DNA of 40,637 nucleotides from Lysinibacillus sp. FJAT-14745 (GTDB lineage Bacteria; Bacillota; Bacilli; Bacillales_A; Planococcaceae). Positions 25,737-34,162 of the stretch are shown piece by piece. The notes under the pieces were generated by a model. The model did no database searches, was not told the origin of the DNA, and saw only the letters and a list, made by a program, of their open reading frames with translations. The stretch is from NCBI RefSeq assembly GCF_001275675.1, contig NZ_LITM01000009.1, forward strand, positions 178,301 to 218,937. The letters run 5' to 3'. Positions within the stretch are counted from its first letter, which is position 1, and every line of letters starts with the position of its first letter. The position numbers and the translations under genes are program-made.

Positions 25737-26894
25737 TCACTTCTCAAATACAACTTTACCCCGACAAATAGTTTTTTGTACATTTAAATTTTCATCTAGT
25801 AATACAAAATCTGCATCATAGCCTTCTGCAATACAACCTTTAGTTGCAAGCTGTAATTGCTTAGCAGCATTCGTAGAGGACATTGCGACAATTTCCTGCA
25901 AGGAGCAATCGGTAACTGCTTTCATATTTTTTACTGCCTGCTCCATCGTTAGCACACTGCCCGCTAAAGCCCCATTAGATAAATGAGCCCCATCCTTAGA
26001 AACATGAACGGTTTGACCACCTAAATCATAATCACCATAATGTAAGCCTTTTGCCCGCATCGCATCGGTAATTAAGATAATCCCCTTCGCTCCTTTCATA
26101 CGATACGCTAGCTTTACAGCCTGTGGATGGCTATGCACGAAATCAGCTATAATTTCAGTCTTCACCTGATCTTCTAATAACACTGCACCAACGACACCTG
26201 GTTGGCGATGATGGAAAGGGCGCATTTGGTTATATAAATGTGTAGCCTGCCTTACGCCCAATGCTACTGCCTTATCCACTTCCTCAATTGAGGCGTCAGA
26301 ATGGCCAATGGAAGCAATAACATTTAAATCTTTTAACGATTCAATAAACGTCAAGCCTCCCTCTACCTCAGGTGCAATTGTGACTTGTTTAATGCGTTGC
26401 TTACTTATGTTCTGCCAGGATGTAAATTGCTCAGTAGACGGTAAAATAATGTATTCTATCGGCTGAGCTCCTGCCCGTTTTTTCGATACATATGGCCCCT
26501 CTACATGTATCCCTAATAAGCTTGCCTCATCATCATTATTTTCAAATTGAGCAACGTTGGCTAAAACGCTTTCAATTGCTTCTATAGATTGCGTCATTGT
26601 AGTAGCAAGGAAGCCCGTAACGCCTTCTTGTACTAAAGAACGTGCCATTTGATGTAATGCTAATTGTGTAGCATCCATCACATCATGCCCAGCAGAGCCA
26701 TGTATGTGCATATCAATATAGCCAGGTAGCAGGTACCAATTTTTATCTGTGCCATCTATATAATGCTCAGCCTGATTAGATAAGGTATGACTTATTTTAA
26801 TAATCCTACCATTATCAATGAATACGTCGCCCTGAAACAGTTCTTCATCATGATTGACTATCGTAACATTGGAAATTAAAAGCGTATTCTTCAA
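25737..26894 (-). CDS. nagA: N-acetylglucosamine-6-phosphate deacetylase NagA
   Basis: Removes acetate from GlcNAc-6-P to give GlcN-6-P, the committed step of amino-sugar use and recycling. An amidohydrolase of 385 residues with metal and catalytic residues in place: His63/His65 (DMHIHG), Glu132 (HVEGPY), His198 (SIGHSDA), His219 (ATHLYNQM) and Asp277 (LITDAMR). The start is TTG at 26894 with AGGGGGTGAT upstream. It is first in the nagA-nagR-SIS-HPr order. No NagB deaminase gene is present in the window, so the next step must be encoded elsewhere or by another protein. Confidence 0.95.
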   Translation of the reverse strand: MKNTLLISNVTIVNHDEELFQGDVFIDNGRIIKISHTLSNQAEHYIDGTDKNWYLLPGYIDMHIHGSAGHDVMDATQLALHQMARSLVQEGVTGFLATTMTQSIEAIESVLANVAQFENNDDEASLLGIHVEGPYVSKKRAGAQPIEYIILPSTEQFTSWQNISKQRIKQVTIAPEVEGGLTFIESLKDLNVIASIGHSDASIEEVDKAVALGVRQATHLYNQMRPFHHRQPGVVGAVLLEDQVKTEIIADFVHSHPQAVKLAYRMKGAKGIILITDAMRAKGLHYGDYDLGGQTVHVSKDGAHLSNGALAGSVLTMEQAVKNMKAVTDCSLQEIVAMSSTNAAKQLQLATKGCIAEGYDADFVLLDENLNVQKTICRGKVVFEK

Positions 26895-26957
26895 TAGATC
26901 ACCCCCTAGTCATTTTTTGAGGAGCTTTGCTGAAGTTAACAAGCTATCATTTAATTC

Positions 26958-26975
26958 GGTATAGTTGTCTATACC
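26958..26975. promoter_or_regulatory. NagR-type operator before nagA
   Basis: GGTATAG-TTGT-CTATACC is an 18-bp palindrome. On the minus strand it directly follows a TATAAT -10 (TATAATTGGTATAG), so a bound repressor would block nagA transcription. It resembles the ATTGGTATAGA...-type site that I recall for the B. subtilis nag genes. Confidence 0.7.
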
Positions 26976-27040
26976 AATTATATGACACTTTTACAAAAAC
27001 AAAAAGTATTTTTTATATTTTCTAAATTTTTTAGATTTAT

Positions 27041-27165
27041 CACCATAACGTGAAGTTGATTTCCGTTCCGGCTGAGCGCTTTCTTGGGGGCGTCAGGGCA
27101 ACAGGTACTTATTGCTAATCTCCAAAGAGTCGCCCATTTCTATAATCTCGGAACGAACTCGTCTA
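27041..27165. repeat. Degraded member of the TTGATTTCCGTTCC family
   Basis: ATCACCATAACGTGAAGTTGATTTCCGTTCCGG with GCGCTTTCTTGGGGGCGTC after it, and a partly inverted end near CGCCCATTTC...CTCGGAACGAA. Apart from this, the nagA operator and the 6S RNA gene, I see no gene in the 807 bases 26895-27701. Confidence 0.65.
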
Positions 27166-27311
27166 AATTCATTTTTCCATTCGTTATCATATGGCACAAT
27201 TTTTCTTTTTTAAGCCAAGGATCATTATCAGTTCTCCTCTGCAATTAACAAATTTGTTCTATTATAAGTCTTGCTTGTGCGGTTGTCTTTTTGAATAATC
27301 ATTTACTTGCA

Positions 27312-27343
27312 CTAAAAAAGGAGCTAATTTTATGCTCCTCTTT
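27312..27343 (-). terminator. Terminator downstream of the 6S RNA
   Basis: On the minus strand GGAGC and GCTCC pair around about nine bases (extended by A-T pairs) and TTTTTT follows. Confidence 0.75.
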
Positions 27344-27359
27344 GTGCTTATTTACTATG

Positions 27360-27567
27360 TATGACGAATCCCGATTGTGCCGTTATGCCAAGAAACATTC
27401 GTTTTGAACCCGCAATTCGCAGGGGGGTGCCTGCTTTGCAGCTTTAAACGTCCCGCTCCGCATGGGGCTTGTTTGCGACTACAAAATGAAGGCTCCCGAT
27501 TCTAATGTGTTCGGTCAAAACTGTTAAGTAGAGCTAGCAATTAAACAAACACTTCAGGATTCGTATT
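27360..27567 (-). ncRNA. ssrS: 6S RNA (6S-1 / bsrA type)
   Basis: A global regulator that mimics an open promoter and sequesters sigma-A RNA polymerase. It sits between aspS and tcdA, the place I recall for bsrA in B. subtilis. The ends pair: CGAATCCTGAAGTG at the 5' side with CACAATCGGGATTCG at the 3' side, enclosing about 200 nt of largely self-complementary sequence. The 3' half has GGCACCCCCCTGCGAATTGC and GGGTTCAAAACG, like known 6S RNAs. A promoter with 17-base spacing precedes it and a terminator follows. Ends are estimates. Confidence 0.85.
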
Positions 27568-27573
27568 ACAGTT

Positions 27574-27602
27574 ATAATAACATTTATTATCTGATAATTC
27601 AA
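27574..27602 (-). promoter_or_regulatory. Promoter of the 6S RNA gene
   Basis: TTGAAT (27597-27602) and TATTAT (27574-27579) are separated by exactly 17 bases. Transcription would start near 27567, right at the closing stem of the RNA. Confidence 0.75.
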
Positions 27603-27644
27603 ACTATTTTCTTAAAAAAATCTACATTCTTGCGAAAACGCAAA

Positions 27645-27690
27645 AAATACCTAGATTCTCAACAAATTTTGCTAGAGAATCCAGGTATTT
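27645..27690 (-). terminator. Terminator after aspS
   Basis: AAATACCTAGATTCTC and GAGAATCCAGGTATTT form a 16-bp stem (one G-T pair on the transcript); TTTTT continues on the minus strand. Confidence 0.88.
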
Positions 27691-27701
27691 CGTAGTATTA
27701 A

Positions 27702-29471
27702 TTATCTTTTAAATGTTTTAATTGCTAAATTTAGCTCGTTCAATTGTTCTAGAGACACTTCACTCGGTGCGTTTGTCATTAAGCAACTAGCACTTGCTGT
27801 TTTCGGGAATGCAATTGTGTCGCGTAAGTTAGTGCGGCCAGCAAGTAGCATTACGAAGCGGTCAAGACCAAATGCAAGACCTCCATGTGGTGGTACACCG
27901 TATTCAAATGCTTCTAATAAGTAGCCAAATTGAGCTCTTGCTTCTTCTTCTGTGAAACCAAGTAAATTAAACATTTTTTCTTGTAATTCACGCTCATAAA
28001 TACGTAATGAACCTCCACCAAGCTCATAACCGTTTAATACGATATCGTATGCTTGTGCACGAACAGCTGATGGATCAGTTTCCATTAACTGAATATCTTC
28101 TTCAAATGGACGTGTGAATGGATGGTGTGCTGCTTTGTAGCGACCATCTTCTTCAGAGTACTCTAATAATGGCCAATCTGTAATCCATAGGAATGCAAAT
28201 TGTGATTCATCTATTAAACCTAAGTCTTGGCCTAATTTCGTACGAAGTGCACCTAGAGATGCTGCTACAACAGAAGCTTTATCAGCTACGAATACTAAAA
28301 TATCGCCCACTTCAGCTTTCATACGTTCGATTAATGCAGCAGCTAAAGCATCGTCAAAGAATTTTGCAATCGGTCCGTTTAAGCCTTCTTCTGTTACTTT
28401 TAACCAAGCAAGACCTTTTGCTCCATAAATACCAACGAATTTTGTTAGCTCGTCCATGTCTTTACGAGAGTATTTATCTGCTGCACCTTTAATATTGATA
28501 CTCTTTACTTGCTTACCTTGTGCTACTGTATCAGCAAACACTTTGAAATTACAGCCATCAAAAATATCATTTAAAGCGACTAGCTCTAAGCCGAAACGTA
28601 CATCAGGTTTATCTGAGCCGTAACGATCCATTGCTTCTTGATATTTCATACGTTGGAATGGAGCAGGGATATCAATGCCTTTTACTTCTTCCATAACTGC
28701 TTGGATTAAGCGTTCGTTCATTTCAATAATTTCTTCTTGTGTTAAAAAGCTTGTTTCAATGTCAACTTGTGTAAACTCTGGTTGACGGTCAGCACGTAAG
28801 TCTTCATCACGGAAGCAACGTGCGATTTGGAAGTATTTTTCGAAACCAGACACCATTAATAATTGCTTAAATAGCTGTGGTGATTGTGGCAATGCATAAA
28901 ATTCACCTTCATGAACACGTGATGGCACTAAATAGTCACGAGCTCCTTCTGGAGATGATTTTGTTAAAATTGGCGTCTCTACTTCTAAAAAGCCTTCATT
29001 TTGTAAGAAGTTTCGAATTGTACGAGTAACGTCTGAACGCATTTTGAATGTATCAAACATAACAGGACGACGTAGGTCAAGATAACGATATTTTAAACGT
29101 AAATCTTCAGATACGTCAGTGCGATCTTCGATTTGGAATGGTGTTGTTTTTGCCGTATTAATGACGATTAATTTTGTCGCTTCTACTTCAATTTTACCGT
29201 TTGGTACATTTGGGTTAATTTGATCTTCTGCACGAAGAATAACTGTCCCTTCCACTTCGATTACGTACTCACTACGCACTTTATCAGCTAGTGCGTGTGC
29301 TTCTGCAACATCAGGGCTAAAGACAACTTGTGTAATTCCAGTACGGTCACGTAAATCAATGAAAATTAAACCGCCTAGGTCACGACGACGTTGTACCCAA
29401 CCTTTTAATACGACTTTTTCGCCTTTTAATGCTTCTGAAAGTTCATTACTAGCATGTGTTCTTGTTGCCAT
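27702..29471 (-). CDS. aspS: Aspartyl-tRNA synthetase
   Basis: A class IIb synthetase of 589 residues. The N-terminal OB-fold anticodon domain (about 1-110) includes [20 protein letters not shown]. The class II core has motif 2 [26 protein letters not shown], the bacterial insertion domain (about 290-420), and motif 3 [14 protein letters not shown] near the end. ATG with GGAGG upstream. It follows hisS in the same direction, but the 232-base gap contains a repeat fragment, so co-transcription from the hisS T-box leader is likely but not shown. Whether it charges only tRNA-Asp or also tRNA-Asn cannot be settled here. Confidence 0.97.
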   Translation of the reverse strand: MATRTHASNELSEALKGEKVVLKGWVQRRRDLGGLIFIDLRDRTGITQVVFSPDVAEAHALADKVRSEYVIEVEGTVILRAEDQINPNVPNGKIEVEATKLIVINTAKTTPFQIEDRTDVSEDLRLKYRYLDLRRPVMFDTFKMRSDVTRTIRNFLQNEGFLEVETPILTKSSPEGARDYLVPSRVHEGEFYALPQSPQLFKQLLMVSGFEKYFQIARCFRDEDLRADRQPEFTQVDIETSFLTQEEIIEMNERLIQAVMEEVKGIDIPAPFQRMKYQEAMDRYGSDKPDVRFGLELVALNDIFDGCNFKVFADTVAQGKQVKSINIKGAADKYSRKDMDELTKFVGIYGAKGLAWLKVTEEGLNGPIAKFFDDALAAALIERMKAEVGDILVFVADKASVVAASLGALRTKLGQDLGLIDESQFAFLWITDWPLLEYSEEDGRYKAAHHPFTRPFEEDIQLMETDPSAVRAQAYDIVLNGYELGGGSLRIYERELQEKMFNLLGFTEEEARAQFGYLLEAFEYGVPPHGGLAFGLDRFVMLLAGRTNLRDTIAFPKTASASCLMTNAPSEVSLEQLNELNLAIKTFKR

Positions 29472-29499
29472 TTATTTAATTCCTCCAAAATTTATTTAG

Positions 29500-29580
29500 C
29501 TCATCACCATAACTTAGGGTTGATTTATCCACATGACATACATTTTCACTAAATGTCATCCCCAACTTTCGTTGATGAAC
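29500..29580. repeat. Repeat fragment between hisS and aspS
   Basis: CATCACCATAACTTAGGGTTGATTT again matches the dispersed family, followed by an inverted pair ATGACAT / ATGTCAT. It would lie inside the hisS-aspS message. Confidence 0.55.
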
Positions 29581-29703
29581 CGTTTATTTTACTTATGTAG
29601 CATACAGTTCCTACTAAGTAGTGAATGGATGCCAAGGAAAATTAGCAGTTCATTAGATGAACCTGTATTGATCTATAAACGATTTTTGTTTTAACAGATT
29701 CGC

Positions 29704-30969
29704 TTATTGTTTTAATAGGTAGTTCACTAATTCTGAGAACGCAACTTTTTGTTGTTCACCAGATTCCATATGTTTAACAGTAGCTACTTGCTCTTCAAGT
29801 TCCGTTTCGCCTAAAACAATCGTATATTTCGCACCTAAACGGTCTGCTGATTTCATTTGAGCTTTCATTTTACGATCTAAATAATCCATCTCTGCAGAAA
29901 TGCCCTTAGCACGGAAGGTACTTGTTAATTCTACTGTTTTTAGTTTCGCTTCTTCGCCCATAGCGATCATATAGACATCGAGTCCTGATGCTGTGTCTAA
30001 TTCAACACCTTCAGCTTCAAGTGCAAGCAACAGACGCTCAATACTTAATGCGAAACCGATACCCGGTACTTCTGGTCCACCAATTTCTTGCACAAGGCCA
30101 TGATAGCGACCCCCACCACAAAGTGTAGTAATGGCTCCAAAGCCAGAAGCCGTTGACATAATTTCAAATGTCGTATGATTGTAGTAATCAAGGCCCCTTA
30201 CAAGATTTGGATCGACCTCATACGAAATTCCCAGTGTATCTAAATACGTTTTAACTTGAGCGAAATATGCTGCTGACTCCTCTGTTAGGAAATCAGTTAA
30301 TGCCGGTGCAGATTGCATTAATGGGTGCTCGCGGTCTACCTTACAGTCCAAAATGCGCAGTGGATTTTTTTGCAATCGATTTTGGCAATCCGAACAAAAC
30401 TCATGAATATGTGGTTCGAAGTGTTGTAGCAGTGCTGTACGGTGGGTATCACGTGTTTCTTTATCGCCCAGTGAATTAATAACTAATTTTAAATCCTTTA
30501 AACCTGCTGATTCATAGACATCCATTGCTAGTGCAATAACTTCCGCATCAATAGCTGGATCAGCTGAACCAATTGCTTCTACTCCAAATTGAACAAATTG
30601 ACGATAGCGCCCTGCTTGTTGACGTTCATAACGGAACATTGGTCCTAAATATGAAAGCTTTACTGGTTGATCAGGTGCACCAAACATTTTATGCTCAACA
30701 TAAGCGCGAACTACTCCAGCTGTATTTTCCGGACGTAATGTTAACGAACGGCCACCGCGATCTTCAAATGTATACATTTCCTTTTGAACAACATCTGTTG
30801 TTTCACCGACACCACGTGCAAATAAATCTGTTTGCTCAAAAATTGGTGTGCGAATTTCATTGTAGCGATAGACACGACAGATATCACGGATAACCGCTTC
30901 TATCTTTTGCCATTTTTCGGATTGACCCGGCAAAATATCTTGTGTCCCTCGTGGCACTTTAAAACTCAT
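29704..30969 (-). CDS. hisS: Histidyl-tRNA synthetase
   Basis: A class II synthetase of 421 residues. The start [20 protein letters not shown] is typical, with motif 2 ([26 protein letters not shown]), the histidine-A motif [24 protein letters not shown], motif 3 [15 protein letters not shown], and a C-terminal anticodon domain (about 325-421). ATG with a full AAAGGAGG site. Upstream is a T-box leader with terminator, so expression rises when tRNA-His is uncharged. aspS follows downstream. Confidence 0.97.
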   Translation of the reverse strand: MSFKVPRGTQDILPGQSEKWQKIEAVIRDICRVYRYNEIRTPIFEQTDLFARGVGETTDVVQKEMYTFEDRGGRSLTLRPENTAGVVRAYVEHKMFGAPDQPVKLSYLGPMFRYERQQAGRYRQFVQFGVEAIGSADPAIDAEVIALAMDVYESAGLKDLKLVINSLGDKETRDTHRTALLQHFEPHIHEFCSDCQNRLQKNPLRILDCKVDREHPLMQSAPALTDFLTEESAAYFAQVKTYLDTLGISYEVDPNLVRGLDYYNHTTFEIMSTASGFGAITTLCGGGRYHGLVQEIGGPEVPGIGFALSIERLLLALEAEGVELDTASGLDVYMIAMGEEAKLKTVELTSTFRAKGISAEMDYLDRKMKAQMKSADRLGAKYTIVLGETELEEQVATVKHMESGEQQKVAFSELVNYLLKQ

Positions 30970-31035
30970 ATAAAAACCTCCTTTATAAATTGCTTATGAG
31001 CAAGCTCTTCTGGACTTCTCACATTTTTTAGTCCA

Positions 31036-31079
31036 TAAAAAAAGCCCTCGCCCCCTGCATAATGCAAGGGACGAGAGCT
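31036..31079 (-). terminator. Regulated terminator of the hisS T-box leader
   Basis: AGCTCTCGTCCCTTGCAT pairs with the partly complementary ATGCAGGGGGCGAGGGCT, followed by TTTTTTT on the minus strand. The competing antiterminator would use the T-box at 31090-31103. Confidence 0.85.
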
Positions 31080-31320
31080 GTATAAGCTTCCGCGGTTCCA
31101 CCCTAGTTGACGCATCAAATACATGCGTCCTCCTCCTGATCGGATAACGGCCGATTCCGTTTTTTCCTACTAAGTATTACTTTTCAGAAAAAAGCCTCTC
31201 AAGTGTTGTTCACGAAATACATTTTTGTAGGAAAGATTTCAGCCTAGGTCTTTCCCTCTCTTCTCCAATAGAGGTATATGCTACTTGCTTGGTCATAAGC
31301 GATTAATCATTTTTTGATTA
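31036..31320 (-). promoter_or_regulatory. T-box riboswitch controlling hisS (and probably aspS)
   Basis: The conserved T-box GGGTGGAACCGCGG lies at 31090-31103 on the minus strand. Upstream is a stem I region beginning near CAAGTAGCATAT (the AGTA E-loop motif) with the GGAGAAGAGAGGG distal region. The 3' side of the specifier region reads GAACAACACTTGAGAG. A CAC (His) triplet at 31203-31205 is the likely specifier, consistent with hisS. Exact pairing was not computed. Confidence 0.88.
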
Positions 31321-31326
31321 CCCTTT

Positions 31327-31355
31327 ATGTTAGTCACAACAAAAGGCAATGTCAA
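31327..31355 (-). promoter_or_regulatory. Promoter of the hisS leader
   Basis: TTGACA (31350-31355) and TAACAT (31327-31332) with a 17-base spacer put the start near 31320, just before stem I. Confidence 0.75.
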
Positions 31356-31467
31356 CTGTTTTTGTTTTTTTTACAATACATTCGTTAAAATTACAAATTC
31401 CATTACCTTTTTCCCACGAATTCTATTACAAAAGCATGGTAAAATAGCACAAGATAGGAGGAATCTG

Positions 31468-33057
31468 ATGAGGACAAAACTTTTAAATATTAATATCATC
31501 TTCGTACTAGTGCTAATGATTGCAATTCCAAGCATGAATAATATTCAACGAGCACTAGCCGACACCAGTGATTTAAAAGTAACTGGAACGATTCTTCATT
31601 TACGTGAGGGACCTGGACTATCTTATCCAATCATTACGATATTAGATGAGGGTGATTCGTTAACCTCTATTAGCCGTGAAGGCGATTGGATTCAAGTAAA
31701 AGCAGGCGATTACGAAGGTTGGGTAGCATCCTGGCTAACAGCTTCAATAAACACTACACAAACGATTGATAAAACCTTGATTTCACAGGTCGATCGTCTA
31801 AATATCCGTACTGAGCCTGACGTATCTTCTGCAGTTCTTGGACAATTATCAATAGGCAACCAAGCAAAACTTATTGAAAAAAATGGCGAATGGGCGAAAA
31901 TAGATTGGAACGGACTAGTAGGTTGGGTATCTACTGACTATGTCACAATCAATGACCTACCTGAAAAAAAAGCTAAAGCTGAAGATGAGACTGATGAACC
32001 TAAAGTTGAAGTTTCCACAAAAAAAGTCAACAAAGATACAACATTTACAGTTTTAGTAGATGCACTTAATGTGCGCCAAAAGCCAGACTTAAATACCAAA
32101 AAAATAGGAACGGTTTCAAAAGGACAAGCCTTTAAAGTGCTGTCTCAAGAGCATAACTGGGTACAAATTCAATATAACGATAAAAAAGCAGGCTGGGTTT
32201 ATAGCTTTTATGGCACTTTTTCAAATATAGAAAATACGACATCAAAATCTTCTTCTTCCTCAGAGCTTGAATCTGTCACAATCATTTATAATGGGACTAA
32301 CCTGCGGACTGATGCAACAACAACTGCTGATGTTGTTGCACGTGTAGATGCTGGTGAAACCTACCCGATTGTAGGCGCTAAAAATGACTTTTACGAAATA
32401 CAAGTAGATGACAAAACTGCATTTGTGGCGAACTGGGTCGTTACTACTACTTCGTCCAGCAAAGATGCTACTACGACAAAAGAAGAAAAATCTGAACCAC
32501 GCAAAAAAGGCACTTTAAATGGACTAACTATTGTCGTAGATGCTGGACATGGTGGAAATGATCACGGCACTACAGGACAACGTGGAACAGATGAGAAGGA
32601 AATTACATTGAAAACAGCATCTCTTCTTGCTTCAAAGTTGAGTGCTGCTGGAGCAACTGTTGTTATGACAAGAGAATCAGATGAATATGTTGCACTTCGT
32701 AAACGTGTATCAATTGCGCACCAGAATGAGGCAGATGCTTTTATCAGTATTCATTATGATGCAACAGACGATAGCTCCATTAATGGCTTCACCGCATATT
32801 ATATGAACAGTAATCAACAAGGTCTTGCAGAGGCAATAAATAATGGACTCTCAAAAAAAATAGATTTAAAGGATCGCGGGACTCAACAAGGAAATTATTT
32901 AGTTCTACGAGAAAATCGTCAAAAAGCTGTACTCATTGAGCTAGGCTACTTAAGTAATGGTAGTGAGGAACGTATTATTACAACCGCTAAATTCCGGGAA
33001 CAAGCTACTCTCGGCATCTACCAAGGTATTTTAAATTACTTTAACAAAAATCAATAA
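31468..33057 (+). CDS. Secreted SH3-repeat N-acetylmuramoyl-L-alanine amidase (YrvJ-like)
   Basis: A peptidoglycan hydrolase that cuts the MurNAc-L-Ala bond. I chose the ATG at 31468 (529 residues) because GGAGG lies 6 bases upstream and a signal peptide follows (LLNINIIFVLVLMIAIPSM, cleavage near ALA-DT). A TGGTAAAAT extended -10 lies at 31437-31445. Four SH3b repeats follow, with motifs LHLREGPGLSYPII, LNIRTEPDVSSAVLG, LNVRQKPDLNTKKIG and TNLRTDATTTADVV. The Amidase_3 domain begins near 353: zinc ligands His361 (DAGHGG), Glu378 and His429 (SIHYD), and catalytic Glu491 (IELGY). The gene is opposite to its neighbours and shares their gap with the hisS leader. Confidence 0.95.
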   Translation: MRTKLLNINIIFVLVLMIAIPSMNNIQRALADTSDLKVTGTILHLREGPGLSYPIITILDEGDSLTSISREGDWIQVKAGDYEGWVASWLTASINTTQTIDKTLISQVDRLNIRTEPDVSSAVLGQLSIGNQAKLIEKNGEWAKIDWNGLVGWVSTDYVTINDLPEKKAKAEDETDEPKVEVSTKKVNKDTTFTVLVDALNVRQKPDLNTKKIGTVSKGQAFKVLSQEHNWVQIQYNDKKAGWVYSFYGTFSNIENTTSKSSSSSELESVTIIYNGTNLRTDATTTADVVARVDAGETYPIVGAKNDFYEIQVDDKTAFVANWVVTTTSSSKDATTTKEEKSEPRKKGTLNGLTIVVDAGHGGNDHGTTGQRGTDEKEITLKTASLLASKLSAAGATVVMTRESDEYVALRKRVSIAHQNEADAFISIHYDATDDSSINGFTAYYMNSNQQGLAEAINNGLSKKIDLKDRGTQQGNYLVLRENRQKAVLIELGYLSNGSEERIITTAKFREQATLGIYQGILNYFNKNQ

Positions 33058-33092
33058 AGATCAATTATGCCTCGGCAAAATAGATTGTGGGA

Positions 33093-33152
33093 TAAATAAA
33101 TAAGCTGCAAAGGAAAGTAGAATTGTACTTCCCTTGCAGCTTATTTATTTTT
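33093..33152 (+). terminator. Terminator after the amidase gene
   Basis: AAATAAATAAGCTGCAAAGG and CCTTGCAGCTTATTTATTT form a long stem with a further inner AAGT/ACTT pairing, then TT. The remaining 180 bases to 33337 hold nothing I recognise. Confidence 0.85.
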
Positions 33153-33336
33153 ACTAGTCAACTATGAGATTGTTTTATATGACTCTTTCGTTATAGAAGT
33201 TATAAGTTACTGAAATGAAATCAATCCTAAGTTATGATGTTTCCCCCTCAGTACTCACTGTCAAATACTATACACATGCTAAAACGAAAAAAGGCCTCCA
33301 ACTCACAATACATGAGTATAGAGATCCTTTATGCGT

Positions 33337-33552
33337 TTATTTTTTCCTCGTTGCTAACGTAACCCATACAATTTCCTTCATACGAATGAAAAAAGGTGTA
33401 TGGTTAACCTCTACTACGATATCATCTGGTAATACAGAGATTAATTTTCCTTGCTGGATATTTTCCCTCGTTTGCACTACAATTGCCTGACCAATCATCA
33501 TGTTAAGAGTTTCGTATAAATATGGATTTGATATGCTTCCTGCTTGCGTCAT
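33337..33552 (-). CDS. Small DUF2642-like protein, 71 residues
   Basis: A short beta-rich protein resembling the DUF2642 (YuzF-like) family of Bacillus: NPYLYETLNMMIGQAIVVQT, GKLISVLPDDIVVEV, PFFIRMKEIVWV. It probably forms an Sm-like or barrel fold; the role is unknown, and some relatives are linked to spores. The ATG has a GGAAGGAAG stretch about 11 bases upstream. It lies between the amidase terminator and dtd. It reads on the minus strand like the backbone genes. Confidence 0.75.
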   Translation of the reverse strand: MTQAGSISNPYLYETLNMMIGQAIVVQTRENIQQGKLISVLPDDIVVEVNHTPFFIRMKEIVWVTLATRKK

Positions 33553-33625
33553 CTTTCATGCACTTCCTTCCTACAAAACTAACCATACTATTTAATGTAT
33601 GAAGGAATCGTAGGAAATGTACCAT

Positions 33626-34066
33626 TTATTTGGACTCAAGAAGTATTGTAATCGGGCCATCGTTTGTAAATGCAACATCCATCATTGCACCAAATATTCC
33701 TGTCTCCACATGTAAATCGTGTTCACGTAAGGCATTATTAAAAGCCTCCCATAACGGTTCCGCAACTTCTGGTCTTGCTGCTCTTGTAAAACTTGGACGA
33801 TTCCCCTTTTTTGCATCCCCATACAATGTAAATTGCGAGACGGATAGAATAGCCCCTCCTTGCTCTAAAATGGAATGATTCATTTTTCCATCAGCATCTT
33901 CCCAAAGGCGGAGATTAGCTACTTTTTTTGCTAAATATTCAACATCCTCTTGCGTGTCCTCGTGTGTAATGCCAACTAGAAGAACATAGCCACTATCAAT
34001 AGCTCCCGTTACTTTTCCGTCAACCGTAACAGAGGCTGCTTTACTACGCTGTAAAACTACTTTCAT
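33626..34066 (-). CDS. dtd: D-aminoacyl-tRNA deacylase
   Basis: Hydrolyses D-aminoacyl-tRNA (and Gly-tRNA-Ala), protecting translation from mischarged tRNA. The 146-residue protein has the active-site motifs SQFTLYGD from residue 77 and NDGP at 135-138 (the cross-subunit cis Gly-Pro motif), both intact. It begins [17 protein letters not shown], typical of the family. ATG with GAGG 9 bases upstream. It lies 96 bases after relA, the usual Bacillus order, and is probably in the same transcript. Confidence 0.96.
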   Translation of the reverse strand: MKVVLQRSKAASVTVDGKVTGAIDSGYVLLVGITHEDTQEDVEYLAKKVANLRLWEDADGKMNHSILEQGGAILSVSQFTLYGDAKKGNRPSFTRAARPEVAEPLWEAFNNALREHDLHVETGIFGAMMDVAFTNDGPITILLESK

Positions 34067-34162
34067 TCTTTAAAACCTCAATTCTCCTATTTGTATGCAC
34101 CAGAAGAACCATTTTCGGTACATAACAATGTTGCTACTGCCCAATCAGCCATTAGAAGTCAA

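Noticed and set aside
31327-31467. Upstream start of the amidase
   Set aside because: It would extend across the promoter region of the divergent hisS leader and precede a clear signal peptide and ribosome site at 31468.
33215-33490. 91-residue plus-strand frame
   Set aside because: It is largely antisense to the DUF2642-like gene, which has the better family match; no ribosome site is present.
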